Assembly: GCF_010548305.1 (NCBI RefSeq)
Contig: NZ_JAAGLV010000004.1
Location: 409,708-473,707 of the forward strand
Direction: 5' to 3'
DNA length: 64,000 bases
Source of the DNA: Streptomyces sp. SID13031
GTDB taxonomy: Bacteria; Actinomycetota; Actinomycetes; Propionibacteriales; Kribbellaceae
This document shows positions 17,006-26,700 of this stretch, piece by piece. The position numbers and the translations under genes are program-made. The notes beneath the pieces are model-generated. The model saw only the letters and a program-made list of their open reading frames with translations, did not search any database and had not been told where the DNA came from. Position 1 is the stretch's first letter. Every line of letters begins with the position of its first letter.

Positions 17006-18775
17006 GTGCCGCCCACCCCGCCACCCAACCGCCCCGCAACGACGGCCTCGGACTCCGACCCGTCCGGGCTGGGTCGGGGACCTTTGACCCGTCGGTTGCC
17101 TGTGCTTTGGCAGGCGCCCACCGATCCGCCCGAGGTCCAGCCGTTCGAGGCCGACGCGGGGACTACGGCCGGTCGATTCCTGGTGCGTGTGATCCTCTCG
17201 GTGCGGCGGGTCACCGTTCCTGCGACGCTGGCAGCGATCGTGTGGCAGGTGGGTGAGGCGGCGGTCCCGGTGGTGATGGGCGTCGCGATCGACCGGGCGT
17301 TGGCAACCGGGAATGCGGGGCAGTTGGTGCTGTGGATCGGCGCACTGGTGGCCTTGTACATCGTGTTGACGGTGGCGGCGAAGTTCGCTACTCAACTGAC
17401 CGCGTACGCGGTGCAGTTGCTGCAGCACCGCATCCGCAGCACCCTCTCGACCCGCGTGCTGCATCCGGTCGGCGGCGGCGCCCACGCGCCGGATGGAGGC
17501 GTCGTCTCGGTGATGACCAACGACGTCGCCCGCCTGGCCAACGGAGTCCAGCTCGTCATCATGCCGATCGCGAGGATCATGACCATCGGATTCATCGCCG
17601 TATCGCTGTTGACGACACACTGGCTGCTCGGGCTTGCGGTGCTGGTGGGGGCGCCGGTGGCTGTGTGGTTGATGGGCCTGCTCAGCGAGCGGCTGTCCCG
17701 GGACACCCGCGAGTACCAGGGACTGCTGGCCACCACAGTCGGCCTGGCCACGGATGTCGTGGCCGGATATCGGGTGGTCAAGGGGATACGCGCCGAGACC
17801 GAGGCGACCAGAAGGTACCGGCAGGCAAGCCAGGAGACGCTCGTCGGCGCCAAGCGCAATGCGGGACTGCTGGGGAGGTTTCTGATGGGCTCCGGTGTGG
17901 TCACCGGCACCTTCGTTGCAGCGGTGATGGGGCTGGCGGGCTGGTTCGCCGTGGATGGGCAGCTGAGCATTGGCGAGCTGATCGCCGCCGTCGGCCTCGC
18001 TCAGGCGCTGCTGCCGCAGATCCAGTCGATCGCGAACGATTCCATCCCCAACCTTGCCGGAGCCCGCGCCTCGTCCGCGCGTGTCCTCGACGTGCTGAAG
18101 ACCGACGTCGCCGTGGCGCCCGAGCCTGACGACGCGACCCGGCCGGAGGTTCCGCAGCTACCGGTGCTGGAGGTGTCCACGCCCAGCGCGACGATCCGGG
18201 TGGAGCCCGGCGAGCTCGTGGGAGTGCGCGCCGACGACTTGACCGCTGCCCGTGTCGCGGAGGCGCTGCTGGATCCGCGCGGGCCTGACGGCGAGATAGC
18301 GGTGCGGCTGGACGGGATTGCTGCGGGGGAGTTGACCGCGCAGGAGTACCGCTCCCGGGTCACCTTCACGCCGCACCGGGTGATGCTGTTCAGTGGAACG
18401 ATCCGCGACAATCTCACCGCCACCGCGGCCGCACCCGAGCTGGTGACAGCTGCGGTGCGAGCTGCGGCATGCGACGATTTCGCCGCCGATCTCGACCTCC
18501 AGGTCGGCGAGGACGGCAACCGCCTCTCCGGCGGCCAGCTCCAGCGACTTGCGCTTGCCCGCGCCCTGGCGAGCGACGCGCCGGTGCTCGTGCTGCACGA
18601 CCCGACCACGGCGGTCGACCCGGTCACCGAGCACACGATCGCGGAGCGGTTGCGCGACGTCCGCGCGGGCCGCTCGACCCTGCTGATCACTTCGTCTCCC
18701 GCGTTGCTGGGCAGCTGCGACCGCGTCGTTGACCTGCTCGAGGACGCACCGATGCCGGTAAGGACAATGCCGTGA
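17006..18775 (+). CDS. ABC exporter half-transporter with lost Walker A (siderophore exporter subunit 1)
   Basis: A 589-aa fused membrane/ATPase subunit. About six membrane segments lie in residues 60-330, followed by a nucleotide-binding domain. The Walker A loop is missing: where GxxGxGKS/T should be, it reads VGVRADDLTAARVAEA. The signature LSGGQLQRLALARAL is perfect, and Walker B ends in HDP instead of DE. It therefore cannot bind ATP canonically, but can give its signature loop to the partner's Walker A. The next gene overlaps it by 4 nt (GTGA), so the two form an asymmetric heterodimer. By position in the NRPS locus and by architecture it resembles IrtAB-like or siderophore-export pairs, and export of the product is inferred. 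Start GTG 17006 lies just after the iron box. Confidence 0.88.
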   Translation: MPPTPPPNRPATTASDSDPSGLGRGPLTRRLPVLWQAPTDPPEVQPFEADAGTTAGRFLVRVILSVRRVTVPATLAAIVWQVGEAAVPVVMGVAIDRALATGNAGQLVLWIGALVALYIVLTVAAKFATQLTAYAVQLLQHRIRSTLSTRVLHPVGGGAHAPDGGVVSVMTNDVARLANGVQLVIMPIARIMTIGFIAVSLLTTHWLLGLAVLVGAPVAVWLMGLLSERLSRDTREYQGLLATTVGLATDVVAGYRVVKGIRAETEATRRYRQASQETLVGAKRNAGLLGRFLMGSGVVTGTFVAAVMGLAGWFAVDGQLSIGELIAAVGLAQALLPQIQSIANDSIPNLAGARASSARVLDVLKTDVAVAPEPDDATRPEVPQLPVLEVSTPSATIRVEPGELVGVRADDLTAARVAEALLDPRGPDGEIAVRLDGIAAGELTAQEYRSRVTFTPHRVMLFSGTIRDNLTATAAAPELVTAAVRAAACDDFAADLDLQVGEDGNRLSGGQLQRLALARALASDAPVLVLHDPTTAVDPVTEHTIAERLRDVRAGRSTLLITSSPALLGSCDRVVDLLEDAPMPVRTMP

Positions 18776-20535
18776 GCGGGACATCCGCAGCAACCGAGCA
18801 CGCGCTGCCGGTCGCGGGCGGCAGGGAGACGGCCAGGGAGGTGTGGCGACTCAGCCGCGGGCATCGGCTCCGGCTCGCCACGGTCGGAGCGCTGGGGATC
18901 GTCAGCACCGGCGTCAACGTGATCCCGCCGGTGATCATCGGGTTCCTCGTCGACCGGGTACAAGCTGGTACCGCTGACCTCGGCACCGTACTGACGGTCA
19001 CGGCCGTCATGGCGCTCTCGGCAGTTCTCGGCGCGGCCGGCACCGCGGTGACGATCGTGCTTGCCACCCGCGTCTACCACACCATCCTCGCCGCGCTGCG
19101 CGAACAGCTCGTGGGCCGCGCCATGACGCTCCCGCAGCACCTCGTCGAACGCGCCGGGACCGGGGACCTGATCTCCCGGACCAGCGACGACGTCACCGCC
19201 GTAGCCGATGCCGCCCCCGCGGTGATCCCCGCGCTCACCGTCACCGCGTTCACCATCGTCGTGTCGCTGGGCGGGCTTGCGGCGCTGGATTGGCCGTACG
19301 CCGCCGCATTTGCCGTCGTACTGCCTATCTACGTACTCGTCATGCGCTGGTACCTCCGCATCGGCCCGCGGATATATGGCGCCGAACGCGCGGCGATGAG
19401 CGCCCGAGCACAGCAGATCCTCGAGTCCCAGCGCGGCTACGCCACCGTGGTCGGGCTCGGGCTCACCGAGCAGCGGCACCACACCGTGATGGCTGCCTCC
19501 TGGGGCGTCGCGGTGTGGACGCTTCGCGCGCGCACCGTGCAGGGCATGCTCAGCATCCGCCTGAACCTCGGCGAATGTCTGAGCCTGGCCACCGTGCTCG
19601 TCGTCGGCTTCGTCCTGATCGAGGCGGACGCATCCACCGTCGGCGGCGCCACCGCCGCGATGCTGCTCGTCCTGCGCCTGCTCGGACCGGTCAACGAGCT
19701 GGTGTTCGTCATCGACGACCTCCAGTCGGCCCTGGCATCGCTCAGCCGCATGATCGGGGTCGCTACTATCCCGGAGGAAGCGGGCGAGCCGACAGTGACA
19801 GCGGACACGAGCATCGCCGTGCGGCTCCACGACGTCGGATTCCGCTATGGCGACGGGCCCCGCGTGCTCGACAACCTCACCCTCGACATCCCCACCGGTC
19901 AGCGCATCGCTGTGGTCGGCGCCTCCGGGGCCGGAAAGACGACGCTCGCCGCCGTCATCGCCGGCATCCATCTACCCGACGCCGGGACGGTGGCCCAGCC
20001 CGGCCGTACTGCGTTGATCACCCAAGAGACGCACGTGTTCGCCGGCACTCTGCGGGACAACCTCACGCTTGCCGCTCCCGGGGCCACCGACCACGACATC
20101 CACGCAGCGCTGGACGCCACCGGGGCAGCCGGTCTGCTCGACCTGCTACCGGACGATCTCAACACGATGATCGGCACCGGCGGGCATCCGCTCACCGATG
20201 CACAGGCTCAACAGCTCGCCCTCGCCCGGCTACTGCTCGCCGACCCGGAACTGGCGATCCTCGACGAGGCGACCGCCGAGGCCGGCTCCACCCATGCAGG
20301 GTTGCTGGACCGTGCCGCCGAGGCGGCTTTGCGTGGGCGCACCGGGTTGGTGATCGCGCATCGCCTCTCCCAAGCCGCGACCTGTGACCGGGTTGTCGTC
20401 CTGGAGCACGGCCGGATCATCGAGAGCGGAACACATGACGAACTGGTCGCCGCTGGTGGCGTGTACGGCGGCCTGTGGAGCGCGTGGGAGGCCGGACGAA
20501 GCATGAACATCAAATTAGGAGGGACTCGGTCATGA
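18772..20535 (+). CDS. ABC exporter half-transporter with intact Walker A/B (siderophore exporter subunit 2)
   Basis: A 587-aa partner of the preceding gene, with membrane segments in residues 35-310 and an ATPase domain with Walker A VGASGAGKTTLAAVIAG and Walker B ELAILDEATAEAG. Its signature loop is degenerate: LTDAQAQQLALARLL instead of LSGGQ. The pair is thus complementary, with one working ATP site built from this Walker A/B plus the partner's LSGGQ, and one dead site. The GTG start overlaps the upstream stop (GTGA), and the ATGA overlap with the methyltransferase downstream indicates translational coupling of three genes. Confidence 0.9.
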   Translation: MSGTSAATEHALPVAGGRETAREVWRLSRGHRLRLATVGALGIVSTGVNVIPPVIIGFLVDRVQAGTADLGTVLTVTAVMALSAVLGAAGTAVTIVLATRVYHTILAALREQLVGRAMTLPQHLVERAGTGDLISRTSDDVTAVADAAPAVIPALTVTAFTIVVSLGGLAALDWPYAAAFAVVLPIYVLVMRWYLRIGPRIYGAERAAMSARAQQILESQRGYATVVGLGLTEQRHHTVMAASWGVAVWTLRARTVQGMLSIRLNLGECLSLATVLVVGFVLIEADASTVGGATAAMLLVLRLLGPVNELVFVIDDLQSALASLSRMIGVATIPEEAGEPTVTADTSIAVRLHDVGFRYGDGPRVLDNLTLDIPTGQRIAVVGASGAGKTTLAAVIAGIHLPDAGTVAQPGRTALITQETHVFAGTLRDNLTLAAPGATDHDIHAALDATGAAGLLDLLPDDLNTMIGTGGHPLTDAQAQQLALARLLLADPELAILDEATAEAGSTHAGLLDRAAEAALRGRTGLVIAHRLSQAATCDRVVVLEHGRIIESGTHDELVAAGGVYGGLWSAWEAGRSMNIKLGGTRS

Positions 20536-21389
20536 CGGGAAACGTTGTCGGCACACCGGACAACACGGCGGTACGGACCGCGCTGTGGCGTGCCTTGCAC
20601 ACACAGGTGGACGAGCCGCCGCACGTCCTCGAGGACGTGCTGGGTGCCCGGCTGGCGCAGGACGACGACGGCTGGCGCGAGCGCGGAGACATGGTCCCTG
20701 GCGACTCACGAGGAAAGCGAGCCACGATCGTCGGGCGGGCTCGGTTGACCGAGGACCTGGTGGCGCAGGCCGCGAGCCGCGGCGTGGATCAATACGTGAT
20801 CCTGGGCGCCGGCTTGGATACGTACGCTCAACGTCATCCCGAGGCGGGCTCGACCATGACCGTCTTCGAGATCGACCAACCGGAGACGCAGGGATGGAAG
20901 CGGAGCCGATTGATCGAACTCGGATATGACATCCCGGATTGGCTGCGCCTGGTTCCGGTCGATTTCGAAGCGAACGATGATTGGTGGGATCGACTGCAGG
21001 CGGCGGGATTCGATACCTCACGTCCCGCGGTGGTGTCCTGGCTGGGGGTCACCATGTATCTGACCGAACAGGCCACGACGGCGACCCTCAAGCGGGTGGC
21101 GAGCCTGCCGGCCGGCTCTTCGCTGATCCTCACGTTCTTCCGTCATCTCGAGGATCTCGCGCCCGAGGACGTACAAATTCGGCGAGCCTCCAGAGAGGGC
21201 GCTCGGCGGGCCGGCACGCCGTTCATCGGCTTTTACACTCCCGGCCAGATCATCGAACTGGCGCGACAGGCAGGTTTCGCGGACGCCGAACATGTGTCGG
21301 CAGCCGGCCTGGCCGATCGCTACTTCGCGGGCCGGACCGACGGCCTCCGACCGTACAGCGGCGAGGAAGTGCTGATCGCCACCGTGTGA
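20532..21389 (+). CDS. SAM-dependent methyltransferase (PPM2/leucine carboxyl methyltransferase-like fold)
   Basis: A 285-aa cytoplasmic methyltransferase. The start ATG overlaps the exporter stop by 4 nt and has a strong site, AGGAGGGA, upstream; the longer in-frame start at 20475 lies inside the exporter gene and is rejected. The motif YVILGAGLDTYAQR is the PPM2-family version of SAM motif I (LGAGLDTRAYR). VFEIDQPETQGWKRSRL and SWLGVTMYLTEQA follow as motifs II and III. This family O-methylates secondary metabolites and carboxylates. In the exporter operon it may tailor the siderophore (N- or O-methylation), but the substrate is not visible. Confidence 0.82.
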   Translation: MTGNVVGTPDNTAVRTALWRALHTQVDEPPHVLEDVLGARLAQDDDGWRERGDMVPGDSRGKRATIVGRARLTEDLVAQAASRGVDQYVILGAGLDTYAQRHPEAGSTMTVFEIDQPETQGWKRSRLIELGYDIPDWLRLVPVDFEANDDWWDRLQAAGFDTSRPAVVSWLGVTMYLTEQATTATLKRVASLPAGSSLILTFFRHLEDLAPEDVQIRRASREGARRAGTPFIGFYTPGQIIELARQAGFADAEHVSAAGLADRYFAGRTDGLRPYSGEEVLIATV

Positions 21390-21446
21390 AACAGCCGACG
21401 GAAACTATCGAAAACAGGTTGGGCAAGCAATGAATGAGGAGTTCTG

Positions 21447-21698
21447 ATGAGTCTCAGCACCGAGCAATTGATCGCCGACGTCGCCGACGTGTTGTATCTC
21501 GAACCCGCGGCGATCGACTACGAGTTGAGCCTCCGCGACCAGGGGATGGACTCGGTGCGTCTGATGGACCTGGTGGAGCGGTGGCGCACCGCGGGAGTCG
21601 AAGGGATCGACTTCATCACCCTGGCCGAGGACTCGAGACTGGGCCACTGGATCGAGGTCATGGACAAGCTCCAAGCTGGTGGCGAAGTGGCTTCATGA
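21447..21698 (+). CDS. Free-standing aryl carrier protein (ArCP)
   Basis: An 83-aa four-helix carrier protein. The phosphopantetheine site is GMDSVRLMDLVERW (Ser36), closely matching the ArCP domain of DhbB/EntB (GLDSIRMM), and LEPAAIDYELSLRDQGMD leads into it. GAGGA sits 6 nt before the ATG. It would take the aryl group from the aryl-AMP ligase and present it to the first condensation domain. Unlike EntB/DhbB it has no isochorismatase domain. It probably belongs to the exporter-methyltransferase transcript, 57 nt after the methyltransferase. Confidence 0.92.
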   Translation: MSLSTEQLIADVADVLYLEPAAIDYELSLRDQGMDSVRLMDLVERWRTAGVEGIDFITLAEDSRLGHWIEVMDKLQAGGEVAS

Positions 21699-21716
21699 CC
21701 CTGCGGTAGACGCACG

Positions 21717-21746
21717 ACGGCCGACGTCCACGAGGGCGGCGGCCGT
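21717..21746. terminator. Hairpin between convergent ArCP and SIP-methyltransferase genes
   Basis: ACGGCCG...CGGCCGT arms with further CG/CC pairing inside form a GC-rich stem with a small loop. It sits in the 99-nt convergent gap 21699-21797. A factor-independent terminator is plausible, though no T-run is seen. Confidence 0.4.
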
Positions 21747-21797
21747 GTGGTCGACGCCGTCGTACTGCTCGCGCAGCCGCGGGCCCACAATCTCAGG

Positions 21798-23648
21798 TCA
21801 CGGTGCCAGCACACGCAACGTATTACCCCACCCCACGAGCGGCGTCGCGATCACTGTCAATCCGGCGCCGGCAATGACCGCCTCGAGTTCGTCCTCGGTG
21901 CGGTATCCGGATCCGTGGAGTGTCAACCGCATGATGTCGAGCTCTGCGTCGTGTTCGTCCAGCTCATCGAGATCGAAAGTGTCCTCGACCAACAGCACCC
22001 GGCCACCGGGGCTCAGGCTCGCAGCGGCCTGCTGAAGGATGAACCTCGCCTCTGGGTCACGATGCTGCCCGAGCGTGTCGATGATCAGTACGACGTCCGC
22101 AGGTTCGGTCTTTTCGAACACCGACTGCTCAACAATCCGGATCCGGTCGCGGCTCGTCGCATCCGTAATGCTGATCGGAATATCCCGGCGGAACCAGTCC
22201 GCCGCGGTAGGGAGCGCCACGATGGTCACCCTCGCTTCCGGATGTCCCGCAGTGAGGTAGTCGGCGTGGACCCCTGCAGCAGCTCCGTGGACAACTACCG
22301 TGCCGACGCCCTCGAGCACGGGCGACTTCGCGAGCGGCTCGGCGAGTACCTGCGCGAACCGGGACTTGTTCTCCAGACGCTTGTGCTCAAAGGTCACATC
22401 GCTGCGGAGGGCGTCCCAATCTTTGCCGGTCACCGACTCCAGCACCGGACGATCATCGCGGACCGCCGCTTCGAGGCCGTAGAAGGCCTGTGACATACGG
22501 AAGTCGGCCCCGCCGGAAACCAGGTGATCGAGCACGGCCTCGTCGGTCAGAAACTCGCCGGTCTCAGTGAGTTTGTATTCATCGCCAACTTGTTCCAGGA
22601 GTTCGATCGCCTGGAGGTACCGCAAGAACTTCGCCAGGGAGCGTTCTTTTGCGCCGGTGTGCTGTGCGAGCGCGGGCACGGTGCGCACTCCGCGGCTGAT
22701 GCAGTCGGCGATCCCGAGATTCGCGGCCGCCCGAATAGCCAGCGGCGGAAGCAACTCGGACATCTCATGGAATTTCTCGAAGGCCTCGTCGTTGCGCTCG
22801 AGGTCCGGCATGGCGGGGTCTTCGTCCGACGCCACCACCTCTGCGCGCCGCCAGTAGCCGGTGAAGTCGATGTCGGACTTGTCGACACCGCGCTCCTCAA
22901 TGAGATACCGCCGCAGATCACGGACCACGGCCTGTTCCCCGGCGAGCCAAGCGAACACAGACCCCTCTTGCCGGCCGCCCTCGCGTACTGCCTGCAGCAG
23001 CAACGGCTTTGTCCCCGGCACCTGTCCGTCCCGCACGACCCAGGTCACCTCGACACCGGGACGTGCTGGGAGCTCGATCCGGTGAGCCTCCTCAGCCACC
23101 TCGATGTAGACCTCGGCCTGTGCTTCGTCGGGTAGTTCCTCGAGTAACCGGTCGATCGCCGGGATGGCCGTATCGTCACCGGCAATGAGGAACCGGTCGT
23201 AACCCTCGGGCCACCCGCTCGAGACCGACGGTCCCCCGACGTGGAGGCGATCGCCGGGGTTCGCCCGGTACGCCCACGTGGTCGCGACGCCGACACCATG
23301 TTTCACGAAGTCGATGTCGAGCTCGCGAGCCTGCGAGTCGTAACGTCGTACCGTGTAGACCCGCCACAGCGCCGGCGGGTCGGTCGGCCACCTGTACTTG
23401 CCGTCCTTGTAGACCGGGACCACCGGCTCGCTTTCGCCGGGGTACGGGAAGATCAACCGGACACTGTCGTCGAAACCGCGGCTGGCGAACTCGGGGAACG
23501 TCGTACCGTCGCTTCCGGTGAACGATCCCAGCTGGTCACCGGTCAGGGTCACCCGGCGCAGCCCGGGAGTGACGTCGACAACCCGCGCCACCTCCAACTC
23601 CCGCAGGGCGATGTTGTGTACGACGGTGGGGCGGGCGCGACGCGGCAC
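21798..23648 (-). CDS. Fusion of siderophore-interacting flavin reductase and O-methyltransferase-like domain
   Basis: A 616-aa two-part protein. Residues 1-285 are a ViuB/SIP-type ferric-siderophore reductase: TPGLRRVTLTGDQL, the FAD motif WRVYTVRRYD, HVGGPS, FLIAGDDTAIPAIDRLL, then the C-terminal SIP tail FAWLAGEQAVVRDLRRYLIEE and YWRR. Residues 300-616 resemble plant/bacterial O-methyltransferases: a winged-helix dimerization part (LLPPLAIRAAANLGIADCI...VPALAQHTGA), then a Rossmann part with a degenerate SAM loop VVVHGAAAGVHADYL, and GGRVLLVEDTFD plus MRLTLHGSGYRTEDELEAVIAGAG. The GTG start has GAGGAG upstream and an iron box about 36 nt further up. The reductase part should release iron from the ferric siderophore. 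The second part may modify it or only sense it, since the usual GxGxG glycines are not kept. Confidence 0.88.
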   Translation of the reverse strand: MPRRARPTVVHNIALRELEVARVVDVTPGLRRVTLTGDQLGSFTGSDGTTFPEFASRGFDDSVRLIFPYPGESEPVVPVYKDGKYRWPTDPPALWRVYTVRRYDSQARELDIDFVKHGVGVATTWAYRANPGDRLHVGGPSVSSGWPEGYDRFLIAGDDTAIPAIDRLLEELPDEAQAEVYIEVAEEAHRIELPARPGVEVTWVVRDGQVPGTKPLLLQAVREGGRQEGSVFAWLAGEQAVVRDLRRYLIEERGVDKSDIDFTGYWRRAEVVASDEDPAMPDLERNDEAFEKFHEMSELLPPLAIRAAANLGIADCISRGVRTVPALAQHTGAKERSLAKFLRYLQAIELLEQVGDEYKLTETGEFLTDEAVLDHLVSGGADFRMSQAFYGLEAAVRDDRPVLESVTGKDWDALRSDVTFEHKRLENKSRFAQVLAEPLAKSPVLEGVGTVVVHGAAAGVHADYLTAGHPEARVTIVALPTAADWFRRDIPISITDATSRDRIRIVEQSVFEKTEPADVVLIIDTLGQHRDPEARFILQQAAASLSPGGRVLLVEDTFDLDELDEHDAELDIMRLTLHGSGYRTEDELEAVIAGAGLTVIATPLVGWGNTLRVLAP

Positions 23649-23683
23649 GGCGACTCCTCATCGAGCAGGTCAGAAGCAAATCC

Positions 23684-23702
23684 TTAGCATTGCCTAACCT
23701 AA
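23684..23702 (-). promoter_or_regulatory. Iron box upstream of the SIP-methyltransferase gene
   Basis: On the + strand the site reads TTAGCATTGCCTAACCTAA, 16 of 19 matches to the iron box with a perfect right half. It overlaps the stop codon of NRPS-2 and lies 36 nt before the GTG of the leftward SIP-methyltransferase gene, giving that gene its own iron-controlled promoter. Confidence 0.75.
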
Positions 23703-26700
23703 CAAATTTCCGCTGCAAGAGCTTCTCGGAGCTCGGTGGCTACTTTTTCCGCGAAGCCGAGGACAGCGATTGTGGTTCTGTCCGGGGCGAGGTGATATCG
23801 GATCACCGCGCGATACAGCTGCTCGGTGCCTTCTGGGGTTGGTGATCCGCTGTCCGGCCCATAGACCCGCGTGAGGATCACCGCGGGGGAGGGGTTACGC
23901 CGCAATGCTCTGCGTCCGGCCTTGTTGTGGTAGCGCAGCAGCGCCAGCTCGGCGGTTCTGGTCGGCTCGGCCTCGTCGAGAGCGATGGTGGCGGCCGCGG
24001 TGAACGGACCGACTGACATCGTGCTGTTGCCGGGAATCAGCGGGACGTCTTCGTCGACCACGCCGCCGATCAGTCGTGCGATTCCTGTTGAGTGGAGCGC
24101 GTTGCGGATGGCTTTGCTGACGACGTCTTCGGTCAGGGAGCTGTCCCAGCAGAAGGCGGAGACGGTGCCGGCAGCAAAGGTGGGGTCGTCGATCCTCTGT
24201 GTTCGGGCGAGGAGGCCCTTCCAGCGATCGAGGCCGTCCGTAGCAACCGCCTCGCCGGCTGCTTCGATGGCTTCGAGCGCAGGGACGAGCGCTGGTGGGC
24301 GGGACACTTCTGCTACGCCGGACACGGACTGCTGAAGTGCCTCCGCCAGCCGGTGCAGCGAGGCTCGGTCGACGGTTCCCGCGTGGACGGCGAGCACTGC
24401 AACCGTTTGTTCGGCGTTGTGTGCGTAGGCGAGGGCAGCCGGGCGGCCGGCCGAGATATCAAGGAGATCAACGGCGGCCGACCTGATTGCGTCAACGTTG
24501 GTGTTTGTCTCGGCCGTCAAATCCACAGTCTGGGGCTGGACCGTCTCCGGAGGTAGGAGGTAGGTGAACCAGAGTCGCCGGCTGGTCGCGTCAACTGATA
24601 GGCGAAGCGCGTCCGTGGTAGCGACGAGTGAGCGGAAAGACGAGACGACCGATTCGCTCGTCGACTGCGCGGGCAAGCTGATGGGCTCAGTAAAGACGTA
24701 CTCATCGGGTGCAGTGTCCATCTCGCGTAAGCGCTCGAGGGCAGCAGGCGTTGGGACAAGAACCGGCTCGGCCGAAATGGCGCCGTGCGTCGACGGCGCA
24801 AGCAGCGCAGCGAGGGCGCCGACAGTACGCCGCACGAACACATCAGACAGCTTGAACGTCAGCTTGTGCTCACGAGCGTAGGCAACGAGTCGTGCCGCGG
24901 AAATGCTGTCGCCACCCAGGCGGAAGAAGTCGTTGTCCACGCCGAGGTCGATGTCGTCGCTGAGGTGCAGTACGTCGCGGAAGACGCCGGCGAGGGCGAT
25001 CTCGGTGTCGGTCTCGGGTGGCCGGCCATCGGTTGTGCCTGCGGCCAGGTTCGGTTGTGGCAGCGCGTTGCGGTCCAGTTTCCCGTTCGCCGTCACCGGG
25101 AATCCGTCCAGGCGTGTGAACGTTGCGGGCACCATATAGTCCGGCAGCGACTGGGCGAGGTGCTCGCGGAGTGCGTCGAACAGCACTGCATCCTCGGCGT
25201 TCGCGGTGCCGGCAGTGGTCACGTATGCCGCGAGGTACTGTCCGCCGGCCGGGTGATCCAAGGTGACGACTGCCGCACCCGATACCCCTGGATACTGCTC
25301 GAGGACCGCGCGGATTTCGCCAAGCTCGATCCGGTATCCGCGGATTTTCACCTGATCGTCGCTGCGGCCGAGGTACTCCAACTGCCCCTCGGAGTTCCAC
25401 TGCACGACATCGCCTGTGCGATACAACCGCGTACCGTCGGCACTGAACGGATCAGCCACGAAGCGACCGGCGGTCAAGCCCGCGCGAGCCACATATCCAT
25501 CGGCGAGTTGCACCCCACCCAGATAGAGCTCACCCGCCACACCGACCGGCACCGGACGCAACCAGGCATCAAGAACACGCGTCGTCGTATTCGCCACCGG
25601 AACACCGATCGGCACCCCCGCCGCATCGACAAGCTCGGCCTGAACCACCGGGTGAGCGGTCACATCCACAGCCGCCTCCGTCGGCCCGTAGAGGTTGTGC
25701 AGGTCCGCGTTCTCGAACAGCGCAACGGCACCGGCCGCGGGTGACACGGGTAATGCCTCGCCTGAGCAGAACACTCGGCGTACCGAAGCCACCGACGCTC
25801 GGTCCGGGGCCGAGGTGAGGAAGGCCTGCAGCATCGACGGCACAAAATGAGTGACCGTCACTGCGCGACGATCAATGACTTCGAGCAGATACTGTGGATC
25901 CTTGTGTCCGCCGTCCTGCGCCACGATCACCACTGCGCCGGTAACCAGCGGTAAGAAGAATTCCCACACCGACACGTCGAACGTGAACGGGGTCTTCAAC
26001 AGCACCCGATCCGGCGTACCGATCTGGTAGACATCACGCATCCACCACAGCCGGTTGACTATTGCCTGGTGGTTGATCTGAACGCCTTTGGGGCGTCCGG
26101 TGGTGCCGGAAGTGAAGATCACGTACGCCGCATCCGTCGGGAGCAGCGGACGCAAGAACCGCGGTGGGTCGATCACGCCGGCACCGAGGTGTTGCTGCAC
26201 GAATTCGTCGTCGATGAACAGGGTGTTCACCGGATGATCGGTGAGCACGTGATGATGAACACCGGCGGTGTGCCGGTCTGTGATCACCGCACGTGGTTCG
26301 GCGTCCGCAAGGATGTACTTGACGCGTTCGGCGGGATAGCCGGGGTCGATCGGCACATACGCCGCCCCGGCCCGGATCACCCCAGCCAAAGCGACCACCA
26401 GATCGGCCGAGCGCGGCAGTGCGACCGCGACCCGATCCCCGACCCGCACGCCCTCCGCAACGAGGAGGTGGGCGAGAGCGTTGACCCGCGCATCAAGTTC
26501 GCCATAGGTCAGTTCAGTGCCGTCATCGGCGATGACCGCGACCGCGTCCGGGCTCGCCGCGACCTGCCGGCGTACCAACTCGTCAAGAGTCGCCTCGGGA
26601 AGATCGAGCGCCTCACCACACGACCACGCATCGAGTTGTTGCAACTCCGGTGCGAGCAACAGGTCCAGATCACCGACCCGCGCCTCTGGACCAGTAGCGA

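Noticed and set aside
18001..19971. 656-aa minus-strand frame inside the exporter genes
   Set aside because: It is antisense to two clearly coding ABC genes with intact motifs, and is His/Gly/Arg/Asp-rich without domains.
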